32,004 nucleotides of DNA from an uncultured Oscillospiraceae bacterium (GTDB taxonomy: Bacteria; Bacillota; Clostridia; Oscillospirales; Oscillospiraceae): contig CALWYB010000027.1 in the NCBI GenBank assembly GCA_944385665.1, forward strand, positions 1-32,004, in the 5' to 3' direction. This document shows positions 6,453 to 12,853 of the stretch, one piece after another (position 1 is the first letter of the stretch; every line of letters starts with the position of its first letter). A program made the translations under genes and the position numbers. The notes under the pieces are model-generated. The model had not been told where the DNA came from, ran no database searches, and worked only from the letters and a program-made list of their open reading frames with translations.

Positions 6453-7423
6453 TCCGCGCACCTCCCAATAGCCTGGGACAAGGCCCGCAGGGCCTTTTCG
6501 ACCCCCTGAGCGGCTGCGGGGTCGGGCCGTCCCCGCAGCTTGAGAAGGATGCCCCGCATTTTGTTGGCCTGCTCCTGAGCTTGCTGGAAGAGGACCTGGA
6601 AGGTGGCCATGTCCTCGTCGGAGGCCAGCACCGCGTTCTTCCTGGCGCGCTCTGACTCCTGGAGCTGGGTTTTGACCTGGTCCAGGTCGGCCTCTGCTTT
6701 CTGCTGCCGGTACTTTGCCTTTGCCGCCGCCTCCTTGGCACGGTCCAGCTTGGCCTGCATCTCGGCCACAGCCTCCGCCCGGGCCTTTTCCAGGGCCTCC
6801 GGGTCGGCCACCGTCTCCACGGCCACCTCCACCGGCCGGTTTTTCAGCTCGGCCAGCTCAGCCTCCAGTTTCTTTGCAGACTCTACGGCCTGCTCCCGAT
6901 CTTCCCGCGCACCGGTCAACCGGGCATTGAGCAAGGCCATATCCTCGGCCATCTTGGCCCGGGCCTGCTCGGCGGTGCTGGCCTCTGCCTTGGCCGCCTC
7001 GGCGGCCTTCCGGGCCTCGTCCCGTTCCTTGATAGCCTGCTCCAGCTGGCGGGTGGTCATGTCGATAACGTTGTGATCCTCTACGAACTTCTCTCGCTCG
7101 TCTTGGGGCAGAGCCAACAGCTTCAGGGCCTTCGTTGCTCCCAAATCCGCAAGCGCTTGCGGATTTGAAAACTCCCGGGCCAAGCGCATGAAATTCTGAG
7201 CCGTTTTCTCGGAGTATCCCACCTTTTCCGCAAGCCAAGGCAGCCACTCTCCATGGGGCAGCATGTCTTTGGCCTCATTGAGGCATCGCCCAATGGTGAG
7301 GATTGCTTCCCCGCCCTTGCGCTGCGCGTCCAAAATCTCCCCGGTGATGGCCTCAATGGTGCGGTCCTCGGCGGGCTTGGCCATGGTCTGGGCAATGATC
7401 CGCCCCAAATCCGGCTTACTCAT
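6449..7423 (-). CDS. DUF3102 coiled-coil protein, possible ParA partner
   Basis: A 324-aa protein. Residues 1-125 form the DUF3102-like N-terminal domain (AILTIGRCLNEAKDMLPHGEW, then WLAEKVGYSEKTAQNFMRLAREF), which contains a helix-turn-helix-like segment. Residues 125-285 are a long Ala/Glu/Lys-rich coiled coil. The C-terminus is short and basic. It starts inside the end of the parA-like gene (8-base overlap), so the two are coupled. DUF3102 proteins are uncharacterised. The HTH-like segment resembles the KorB/ParB style of DNA-binding domain, and with no other parB in view it is a candidate centromere-binding partner of ParA. That role is inference. Confidence 0.85.
   Translation of the reverse strand: MSKPDLGRIIAQTMAKPAEDRTIEAITGEILDAQRKGGEAILTIGRCLNEAKDMLPHGEWLPWLAEKVGYSEKTAQNFMRLAREFSNPQALADLGATKALKLLALPQDEREKFVEDHNVIDMTTRQLEQAIKERDEARKAAEAAKAEASTAEQARAKMAEDMALLNARLTGAREDREQAVESAKKLEAELAELKNRPVEVAVETVADPEALEKARAEAVAEMQAKLDRAKEAAAKAKYRQQKAEADLDQVKTQLQESERARKNAVLASDEDMATFQVLFQQAQEQANKMRGILLKLRGRPDPAAAQGVEKALRALSQAIGRCAE
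7142..7167. other. Perfect 26-bp palindrome within the DUF3102 gene
   Basis: CAAATCCGCAAGC followed immediately by its exact reverse complement. It encodes about residues 86-94 of the DUF3102 protein. Codons here (TCA, GCG, CTT, GGA, GCA) differ from the GCC/CTG-rich usage around them, suggesting selection on the DNA itself. It could be a centromere-like or operator site for the ParA/DUF3102 pair. Confidence 0.6.
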
Positions 7424-8195
7424 GGACCATCCCCTCCTTCTCCAGCAGTTCGGCCACCCACGCTCGGTAGTCCCGGGCGGCGGAGCACCAGGGGCTCCAG
7501 GCCTGGACGGCCCGGCCCGCCCAGCTGGACTCGGGCACCTTGTCGGTGCGGCGGATCACGGTATCAAAGATGGGCACCGGGCACTCCTCCCGGAGAGTGG
7601 TCATGGCGTCATCCACTACCGGGGCCCGGTGCCACTGGTTGAAGAGCACCCCCGCCACCCGCAGGGTGGGCTGGATGGAGCGCAGGTTGTCGATCTGCTC
7701 CACCAGGCCGGCCACCCCCACGGTGGAGCACACGTCGGACAGCACCGGGATGATGATGGCGTCGCTGGCCAGGATGGCGGAGACACAAGCGGTAGACAGG
7801 TTGGGCGGACAGTCGATGACGATCACGTCGTAGCTTCCGTCCTCCTCCACGGCCTCCCGCAGATCCCGTAAGGCCCGGAAGGAACGGCCGGAGTCGGAGG
7901 TCACTGCCTCCAGATCCAGGGCCCACAGGTCTTCCGAGGCGGGCAGCACGTCCAGGCCCTCCACGTCGGTATGTACTGTCAACTCGTCGTAACAGATACC
8001 ATAGCCCCGGAGCAGCGCCCCCAGGCCCGCATATTCTCCCTTGGGCAGGAGGATGCCGGTGGCGTTGGCCTGCCCGTCGGCGTCGATGAGCAGCACCCGC
8101 AGGCGGCAGCTGGTGGCCAGCACATAGGCCAGATTCACGGCGGTGGTGGTCTTTCCCACCCCGCCTTTGCGGTTCACAATGGCAAAGGTTCTCAC
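7416..8195 (-). CDS. parA: ParA/Soj family ATPase
   Basis: A 259-aa Walker-type partition ATPase. The deviant Walker A KGGVGKTT is at residues 10-17, motif A' (VIVIDCPPNLS) sits mid-protein and LLIDADGQANATGIL follows motif A. Such ATPases bind DNA non-specifically and move plasmids or low-copy elements when stimulated by a ParB-type partner. The start is GTG 8195 with AAAGGAG ten bases upstream; upstream ATG frames lack a binding site and would overlap the 65-aa gene. No parB follows; the next gene is the DUF3102 protein. Its presence suggests that this element can exist or segregate outside the chromosome. Confidence 0.9.
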   Translation of the reverse strand: MRTFAIVNRKGGVGKTTTAVNLAYVLATSCRLRVLLIDADGQANATGILLPKGEYAGLGALLRGYGICYDELTVHTDVEGLDVLPASEDLWALDLEAVTSDSGRSFRALRDLREAVEEDGSYDVIVIDCPPNLSTACVSAILASDAIIIPVLSDVCSTVGVAGLVEQIDNLRSIQPTLRVAGVLFNQWHRAPVVDDAMTTLREECPVPIFDTVIRRTDKVPESSWAGRAVQAWSPWCSAARDYRAWVAELLEKEGMVHE

Positions 8196-8211
8196 GGCAG
8201 TCAAACTCCTT

Positions 8212-8409
8212 TCAGTTTTTCGGGATGATCTGGAACGCCTCCCGGATGGTGCGGCCGCCCACCTGGCCCTCGGCCACGTAGTAGCGGCGTTTGGGGTGAA
8301 TGTACACGATTTTGCCCTTGATGGGCCCGGTATAGGCTCGAATGGTATCCGACCCCTGGCCATGGGCCCAGCAGTCCGGCACAAAGAGGACGGGGTCTCC
8401 TACCTTCAC
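8212..8409 (-). CDS. Small beta-rich hypothetical protein
   Basis: A 65-aa protein beginning MKVGDPVLFVPDCW, with GKIVYIHPKRRYYVAEG in the middle and TIREAFQIIP at the end. The pattern of short strands (VGDPVLFV, KGKIVYIH, YYVAEG) suggests an SH3/KOW-like barrel, but I do not recognise the family. The GTG start at 8409 shares bases with the dnaB-like stop (GTGA), and GGAGG lies upstream, so it is translationally coupled and lies between helicase and ParA in the replication block. Confidence 0.68.
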   Translation of the reverse strand: MKVGDPVLFVPDCWAHGQGSDTIRAYTGPIKGKIVYIHPKRRYYVAEGQVGGRTIREAFQIIPKN

Positions 8410-9728
8410 GACGCCTCACCTCCCTCCTCAAAGGGCACCTTTACGCTGCCCGGCAGGTCAAAGAAGGCGGTCTGCTTGTACTCCGGCTCCCGGCGCACCG
8501 GCTTGTCCACCACGCTGGCATGAAAGCGCTGGTGGGCACCGTCAAAGACCAGGTAGACGATCCCGCCTGCCTCGCCGTCCTTGTTCTTGGCGATTTTCAG
8601 GCAGCGGCGGCTGCGGGGGTTGTTGGGCTCCTCCTTGTACAGGAGCAGCACCCCGTCCGCGTCCTGCTCGATCTGGCCGGACTGGCGCAGGGAGTGGAGG
8701 CCCGGGGCCTTCTCCTGCTCCCCGCCCTTCTGGGGCCGGGACAGCTGGGACAGGGCGCACACCGTGATGCCGGTGGTCTGGGCCATCACGTGCAGGTCTT
8801 TGGAGATCTGGGTCACCTGCTCCACGTCACTGCGCCGCCGGTCCTCGGGGGCGATGAGCTGTAAGTAGTCGATGTAGATGATGTCGTACCGCCCCGCCAG
8901 GGCCAGAGCCTGGATGTCCACCACGGAGAGGCCTCCGGCCTGGATGATCTCCAGCTTCCGGCCCACCATGGCGGTGCTGCGGCACTCAATTTCCCGCCAG
9001 TCCTCTTCTTGGAGGGAGTGCTCCTTGATCCGGCCGAAGTCCACCCCGCACACGGCGGTGACGGTGCGGTCCATGATCTTGTCGGGGTGGGTCTCCAGGG
9101 AGAAGTAGCCCACCCGCTTGTCCTTGGCCTGGGTCCAGGCCAGCTGGAGGGACAGGGCGGTCTTGCCCGCGCTGGGATAGCCGCCCAGCACCACAAAGTC
9201 CCCGTACTCGCACCGGAAGGTACCGTCCACCTTGTCCAGCCCCCAGGGGACCAGGTTGGCAGGACGGCGCTGCCGGTCGTAGAAGTCCAGCAGTCCCTGC
9301 TCCATGCCCACGATCTTCACCCCGGGCCGGTCGCCCAGAATGCGCTGCTGCTGTTCCACCAGCTTCTGGACCTCTTCCAGGGAGATGCAGTTTACCGCGC
9401 TGGCGGCCAGGCTCTGGATCCGGAGCAGCTTGGATTGCTCCACCAGGAGGTCCAGGTAGACCTCCACGTTGGCAGCGGTGGGAGTCTCCTCCATGAGCTC
9501 CGCCAGCAGAGGGGCGTACTGTGGACCAGCCTTGTCCTTCACGACCACCGGGTCCACCGGCTTGCCCGCCTGGAACAGCTCCCGGCAGGCCCGGAAGAGG
9601 GTCTTGTACTCGCCGGTATAGTCCTCCTCCCGGCTGCGGTGCATCACGATCCCGGCCACGTGCTTCCCGTCCAGGAGCATGGACCCGATGACGGAGCGTT
9701 GGGCGTCGTAGTATTCGCTGCGGTTCAT
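8406..9728 (-). CDS. dnaB: DnaB-like replicative helicase
   Basis: A 440-aa hexameric helicase that unwinds DNA at the phage replication fork. The N-terminal domain begins SEYYDAQRSVIGSMLLDGKH, as in DnaB. The RecA-like domain carries Walker A GGYPSAGKT at 182-190, Walker B IIYIDYLQLI, and the motif LRQSGQIEQDADGVLLL that forms the DNA-binding loop region. The length matches the family. It overlaps the upstream replisome-organiser gene by 4 bases (ATGA type), so loader and helicase are coupled. It also overlaps the following 65-aa gene. Confidence 0.95.
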   Translation of the reverse strand: MNRSEYYDAQRSVIGSMLLDGKHVAGIVMHRSREEDYTGEYKTLFRACRELFQAGKPVDPVVVKDKAGPQYAPLLAELMEETPTAANVEVYLDLLVEQSKLLRIQSLAASAVNCISLEEVQKLVEQQQRILGDRPGVKIVGMEQGLLDFYDRQRRPANLVPWGLDKVDGTFRCEYGDFVVLGGYPSAGKTALSLQLAWTQAKDKRVGYFSLETHPDKIMDRTVTAVCGVDFGRIKEHSLQEEDWREIECRSTAMVGRKLEIIQAGGLSVVDIQALALAGRYDIIYIDYLQLIAPEDRRRSDVEQVTQISKDLHVMAQTTGITVCALSQLSRPQKGGEQEKAPGLHSLRQSGQIEQDADGVLLLYKEEPNNPRSRRCLKIAKNKDGEAGGIVYLVFDGAHQRFHASVVDKPVRREPEYKQTAFFDLPGSVKVPFEEGGEAS

Positions 9729-10501
9729 AGCAGGTACGTCCCCTCCTCCTCCATCACCCGGGCTGACTCACCCTGGGCGGCCTGGGGGCGGGCTGGCTGA
9801 GCACCGCTCCCCTTCAGGGGAAACACCCCCTTCCAGCTGTTGGTGACGCTCTGGCTCAGGAGCAGCAGCTTGTCCTCCCGGCGCCCCTGGGACAGCTTGT
9901 CCAGCTCACGCAGCAGCATGGAGATGGCCCGGGCGGAGTTGACCGCCTTCTTGGCAATGCGCACCTCGATGAGCGCGCCCAGCGCCTGGGCCAGCTCCCG
10001 GTCCTCCCCCACATAGCTGCGTAGGATAGGCTTGGCGTCCTCGTCCAGATCATATTTCTTTGGACGCTTGCCCCCTTGGGGGGCTTTAGGGGGTATTTTC
10101 TTCTCTTCTACTGTAGTCTTATATATACTGTTCCGTCGGGTTTCCCGACGACGGGTAAAACCGTCGACGGGTTTTCCCGTTGTCGGGTTTTCCGACAACG
10201 GTGGCGCGTCGTCCTGGATGACGTACACATTTCCCGCAAATTTACCCCCGGAATCGTGGCTCTGTTCCCGGGCCAGATAGCCTACGTTCTCCAGCTCGCC
10301 CAGGATCCGGCGGAGCTTGTCCTTCCCACAGCCGGCCATCTTGGACAGTCCAGCCACGCTGTACTCCCAATCCTCCGGCAGGGACGCCATCAGCAGCAGC
10401 AGTCCCCTGGCCTCCAGACTCAGGCGGGCGTCCTGGGCCACTTCCCGGTAGAGCGTGGCAAAGGCCTTCCGGCGGCTGAAGCGTACACTGCTCTCACCCA
10501 T
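9725..10501 (-). CDS. Replisome organiser (phage replication initiator with winged helix)
   Basis: A 258-aa protein. The N-terminal 80 residues form a winged-helix domain (LSLEARGLLLLMASLPEDWEY, then SKMAGCGKDKLRRILGELENVGYL) as in phage replisome organisers and DnaD-like initiators. The centre is low in structure and is encoded by the hairpin cluster at 10135-10200. The C-terminal part is helical (ALIEVRIAKKAVNSARAISMLLREL). Such proteins bind the origin, often inside their own gene, and load DnaB, which is the next gene here with a 4-base overlap. ATG 10501 is chosen because AAGGAGG lies eight bases upstream. Confidence 0.85.
   Translation of the reverse strand: MGESSVRFSRRKAFATLYREVAQDARLSLEARGLLLLMASLPEDWEYSVAGLSKMAGCGKDKLRRILGELENVGYLAREQSHDSGGKFAGNVYVIQDDAPPLSENPTTGKPVDGFTRRRETRRNSIYKTTVEEKKIPPKAPQGGKRPKKYDLDEDAKPILRSYVGEDRELAQALGALIEVRIAKKAVNSARAISMLLRELDKLSQGRREDKLLLLSQSVTNSWKGVFPLKGSGAQPARPQAAQGESARVMEEEGTYLL
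10098..10200. other. Candidate phage replication origin inside the initiator gene
   Basis: Four consecutive short inverted repeats with T- or A-rich loops lie end to end: arms GTCGGG/CCCGAC (10135-10149), GACGG/CCGTC (10150-10165), ACGGG/CCCGT (10167-10180) and CGTTGTCGG/CCGACAACG (10178-10200). An AT-rich stretch with TCTTATATATACTG adjoins them at about 10098-10130. Iteron-like repeats beside an AT-rich element within the middle of an initiator gene match the layout of phage origins such as that in lambda O. Confidence 0.6.
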
Positions 10502-10922
10502 AACGCCGCCTCCTTCCCGCTCGTGAGACAAAGCCATTTGCCAAGTTCACGGCCACACCGTTGGTCAGCCGTACCCAAGGCTCCAGATTGTCCGGCGTGG
10601 ATGGCTTAAGGATTTCGATCGGCATCTCATATTCTTCCTGGACGCGGAATCTCATGATCCTCAGGGCCATCCGTCTGTCAGCCTCATCCATACCGGGGCC
10701 GGACAGAGCATCCGGGTAACCGCCGCCGTTGTCTGCCAGAAACAGCAGTTCCGCCCGCCTCTGTTCAGACTCCCATCGGTCCTTTAAATAATCGGGGATT
10801 ATAACCTCTCCCCCCTTGTCAAACACTTGTTCCTGTGGTACACTATGGATATTCTCACGGTGGGCTCCACCCATCGGCCCGGGGGTCGGCAAAGCTCTCG
10901 GGCATTTTTTATTTACCAACAC
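10494..10922 (-). CDS. Hypothetical protein upstream of the replisome organiser
   Basis: A 142-aa protein that I do not recognise. The C-terminal half, from about EVIIPDYLKDRWESEQRRAE to VRLTNGVAVNLANGFVSR, looks ordered and helical, while the first 35 residues (PRALPTPGPMGGAHREN) look unstructured. The GTG start at 10922 has GGAGGT six bases upstream and overlaps the end of the 65-aa gene; an internal start nearer 10805 is possible because AGGGGGGAGAGG is found there. Its end overlaps the replisome-organiser start by 8 bases, placing it in the replication operon. Confidence 0.6.
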   Translation of the reverse strand: MLVNKKCPRALPTPGPMGGAHRENIHSVPQEQVFDKGGEVIIPDYLKDRWESEQRRAELLFLADNGGGYPDALSGPGMDEADRRMALRIMRFRVQEEYEMPIEILKPSTPDNLEPWVRLTNGVAVNLANGFVSRAGRRRRYG

Positions 10923-11110
10923 GGCTCTACCTCCTTCACCGCGATCCGGCCGCCGGCATACACCACCGCCAGGGCCTGGCCACCGTCGTTGAGCCGTCCC
11001 CGATAGATCCCCGGGCGCAGCTCCTCCACCTGTATGAGCCGGGCAGCGCCATACCGCTCCAGCAGTTTCCGGGTCACCCGAACCGCCGCATCCAAATTGG
11101 GAATAGCCAT
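10913..11110 (-). CDS. Small hypothetical protein
   Basis: A 65-aa protein starting MAIPNLDAAVRVTRKLLERYG and ending VVYAGGRIAVKEVEPCW. An amphipathic helix followed by short strands suggests a small alpha-beta protein. I do not recognise the family. ATG 11110 has AGGAGGGAGCCT upstream, and the gene overlaps the next one by 10 bases. It lies directly after a 37-aa membrane microprotein in the same operon. Confidence 0.65.
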   Translation of the reverse strand: MAIPNLDAAVRVTRKLLERYGAARLIQVEELRPGIYRGRLNDGGQALAVVYAGGRIAVKEVEPCW

Positions 11111-11120
11111 AGGCTCCCTC

Positions 11121-11234
11121 CTATCTCAAATACATGCCCAGCGCCAGCAGAAATGCCCCCAGCGCCATGGCCACACTCAGCCACTCCAGCGCCTCGTACA
11201 GGCCGGGGTGGTTTTTTCGCAGTCGCTCCCACAT
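11121..11234 (-). CDS. 37-aa single-span membrane microprotein
   Basis: A very short gene: a basic N-terminus MWERLRKNHPGLYEALEW and then a hydrophobic stretch LSVAMALGAFLLALGMYLR long enough for one membrane helix. GGAGGT lies six bases before ATG 11234, and it is packed between the AbrB-like gene (2-base gap) and the 65-aa gene (10-base gap), which supports expression. The function is unknown; in a phage early operon a small membrane protein could modify the host envelope or inhibit a host membrane protein. Confidence 0.62.
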   Translation of the reverse strand: MWERLRKNHPGLYEALEWLSVAMALGAFLLALGMYLR

Positions 11235-11236
11235 GC

Positions 11237-11491
11237 TTACACCTCCAGCGAGGCCAGCAGCTTGTCCAGGTAGTCCAGGGCCACCGGCCCGGCCTCTTCC
11301 CGGATGGCCTCCTCCCGCAGGCGGCGCACCCGTTCACACAGCGGCTCCTTCTGCTTCTTCCGCAGCAGGACACCGTCCTCCACCCCGATGATCTCTATGG
11401 GTGTGCCGGAGACCAGATCCAGCTGCGTCCGCATCTCCTTGGGAATGACGATCCGCCCCAGATCGTCCAGGTTGCGTACCATCGTTGTCAT
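11237..11491 (-). CDS. AbrB/SpoVT-type DNA-binding regulator
   Basis: An 84-aa regulator. Residues 1-45 form the swapped-hairpin AbrB domain (MVRNLDDLGRIVIPKEMRTQLDL, then GTPIEIIGVEDGVLLRKK), which dimerises and binds DNA. The C-terminal half (REEAIREEAGPVALDYLDKLLASLEV) is helical. ATG 11491 is used because AGGAGGATTACTT precedes it. AbrB-like proteins occur in many Firmicute prophages as transcription regulators, sometimes mimicking host transition-state control. Here it stands near the start of the early operon. Confidence 0.88.
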   Translation of the reverse strand: MTTMVRNLDDLGRIVIPKEMRTQLDLVSGTPIEIIGVEDGVLLRKKQKEPLCERVRRLREEAIREEAGPVALDYLDKLLASLEV

Positions 11492-11511
11492 AAGTAATCC
11501 TCCTGTTCTGT

Positions 11512-11535
11512 GCCCCGCATCCGCGGGGCCTTTTT
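11512..11535 (+). terminator. Terminator-like hairpin in the leader of the AbrB-like gene
   Basis: Seven-bp arms GCCCCGC/GCGGGGC with a 4-nt loop are followed on the plus strand by CTTTTT. In the direction of the genes there is no T-run, so on the minus strand it would only be a leader hairpin 21 bases before the AbrB-like start. It could block antisense transcription entering from the AbrB side. Confidence 0.4.
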
Positions 11536-11554
11536 CTGATGTACACATGTCCAG

Positions 11555-11899
11555 CTACCAGATCCCGGCCCGGATCATCAGCTGGGTGGCCACCTCGATG
11601 ACCCGTTTGCGGCCCTCGGCCTTCTCCTCCTCGGTGAAGGGCACCTCCCGGTGCTTCTCAATGCCCAGAGCAATTCCCAGTTTTGGTCCCCGGTTGGTGG
11701 TAAAGGAGCGATCCACGTCCAGTACCTCTTCCCCAAGGATCAGACAGTGGCGTCCCTGCCAGTCCCGCAGTTCTACGGATATCTCTTTTCCGTTATAGAT
11801 TTCCGTGCGGTGTTTCACAATGACCTCCACCGGATACCCATCCAGCTCTTTGCGGTAACAGATCTTGTTCTGATGCTCAAACTGCTCCACTCGCCCCAT
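11555..11899 (-). CDS. Hypothetical protein of the early region
   Basis: A 114-aa protein beginning MGRVEQFEHQNKICYRKELDG. The centre alternates hydrophobic and polar residues (EISVELRDWQGRHCLILGEEVLDVDRSF), pointing to a beta-sheet fold, and the end is helical (EEKAEGRKRVIEVATQLMIRAGIW). No known family is recognised. ATG 11899 follows AGGAGGTGGCGTC, a strong binding site. It lies between an XRE-type protein and the AbrB-like gene on the same strand. Confidence 0.65.
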   Translation of the reverse strand: MGRVEQFEHQNKICYRKELDGYPVEVIVKHRTEIYNGKEISVELRDWQGRHCLILGEEVLDVDRSFTTNRGPKLGIALGIEKHREVPFTEEEKAEGRKRVIEVATQLMIRAGIW

Positions 11900-11946
11900 G
11901 ACGCCACCTCCTCTCTGAACGTATGGGCCGCAGCTCGTCCGATATG

Positions 11947-12396
11947 TCAGTCCCCGTGCTCACAGAACCGCAGCTCCATGCCGCACTGGATCAGGGCCTT
12001 CAGTTCGGACAGGATGGCGTCATACTCCCCCCGCTCCTCCTCGTCGATCCGGCCGTCCTCGGCAATCTCCAGCAGGCGCTCCACGGAGTGGCTGCTGGAA
12101 AAGCGGTTGAGCCGGTTGCATAGCCGCACCACCGACTCCATCAAGGTGCGGGGCTGGATCACGGGGATGATGCTGGACGCCAGCTCATCATGCAGGTTGA
12201 CGTGCTGCACGGCCAGCCGCTGGGCATCGTAGCAGATCACCATCCGTGATACTACATGATTGGGCGGGATACGCTGGCCGGTTTCATAGGCGCGTACACT
12301 CTCCACACTGATTCCCAGCTGCTCGGCGGCCGCTTCTTGGGTGATACCGGCATTCCGCCGAGCTATTTTGTAGATGTTCCGGTATTCCTCCGGCAT
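11947..12396 (-). CDS. XRE-family protein with C-terminal helical domain
   Basis: A 149-aa protein. Residues 6-55 are a Cro/CI-type helix-turn-helix (YKIARRNAGITQEAAAEQLG, then SVESVRAYETGQRIPP). The rest is helical and ends with an acidic stretch EDGRIDEEERGEYDAILSELKAL. ATG 12396 is used because AAGGAGGGAGTTCCC precedes it; the longer frame would overlap the Cro-like gene. It is the second gene of the leftward operon and probably an early regulator, as such genes commonly follow cro. Confidence 0.82.
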   Translation of the reverse strand: MPEEYRNIYKIARRNAGITQEAAAEQLGISVESVRAYETGQRIPPNHVVSRMVICYDAQRLAVQHVNLHDELASSIIPVIQPRTLMESVVRLCNRLNRFSSSHSVERLLEIAEDGRIDEEERGEYDAILSELKALIQCGMELRFCEHGD

Positions 12397-12427
12397 GGGA
12401 ACTCCCTCCTTTTTGGGGTAAAATGGT

Positions 12428-12646
12428 TTAAGCAGAGGTGCGGCCAGGGGGCTCCCGGCCAAAGATGGCATCCAGTGAGCAGCCAAACAAATCAGCCAAG
12501 GCCAGAAGGTTCTCCACGGTGGGAACTGAGAGCCCCAATTCCCACTTGGCCACACCGCCCGGAGAGAGGTTCAAGCGCTTAGCCAGCTCCCGCTGAGACA
12601 TCCCCCGCTCCTCTCGCAAGGCCCGGATCCTGACGTTGTATTCCAA
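12428..12646 (-). CDS. Cro-like XRE repressor, first gene of the leftward operon
   Basis: A 72-aa protein that is nearly all helix-turn-helix (RIRALREERGMSQRELAKRLN, then SPGGVAKWELGLSVPTVENLLALADLF). The start is read as TTG 12646: AAAGGAGGTGA is eight bases upstream of this TTG, while the GTG three codons earlier overlaps that binding site. It is divergent from the CI-like gene and is preceded by a consensus promoter, the position of cro in lambdoid switches. It probably binds the operators between 12.66 and 12.80 kb. Confidence 0.87.
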   Translation of the reverse strand: MEYNVRIRALREERGMSQRELAKRLNLSPGGVAKWELGLSVPTVENLLALADLFGCSLDAIFGREPPGRTSA

Positions 12647-12743
12647 TGAGGTCACCTCCTTTATGCTTGCTTACTCTCAGTCATCATGCTAAAATGAGGA
12701 AAATACCCTTTGCTGTTTTCTTTGCCTCGCTTACTACGAGCAA

Positions 12744-12772
12744 ATCATAATCTCTATTTTTTAGATTGTCAA
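12744..12772 (-). promoter_or_regulatory. Leftward (lytic) promoter
   Basis: On the minus strand TTGACA (12767-12772) and TATGAT (12744-12749) are separated by exactly 17 bp. The -35 box lies inside the palindrome at 12762-12776. It is about 98 bp upstream of the Cro-like start. Confidence 0.82.
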
Positions 12773-12776
12773 TCTA
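12762..12776. promoter_or_regulatory. Operator-like palindrome shared by two divergent promoters
   Basis: TAGATTG-T-CAATCTA is a perfect 7-bp dyad around one base. It covers the -35 boxes of both the leftward and the rightward promoter, so one bound repressor could block both or favour one. A second dyad, CTCG-N7-CGAG (12727-12741), overlaps the leftward transcription start area, and AGTAAGC is repeated near 12.67 and 12.73 kb on the minus strand. Confidence 0.65.
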
Positions 12777-12794
12777 TAAATTAAAGATTTTAGA
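12766..12794 (+). promoter_or_regulatory. Rightward promoter of the CI-like repressor gene
   Basis: TTGTCA (12766-12771) and TTTAGA (12789-12794) are separated by 17 bp, 59 bp upstream of the repressor start. The -10 box is weak, as is usual for a regulated maintenance promoter. The -35 overlaps that of the leftward promoter. Confidence 0.55.
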
Positions 12795-12853
12795 ATTTTG
12801 TCTTTTTCTCACAATCTCGGTTTCCAAGATTTATGCACTTTAGAGGTGATGTC

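Noticed and set aside
10830-10860. TTGACA and TATAAT within the 142-aa gene on the minus strand
   Set aside because: The spacer is only 13 bp, too short for a standard promoter.
10870-10915. Plus-strand GCCCG/CGGGC pairing followed by ATTTTTTATTT, terminator-like
   Set aside because: The stem is only 5 bp with a 17-nt loop and no plus-strand gene lies upstream; it is within a minus-strand coding region.
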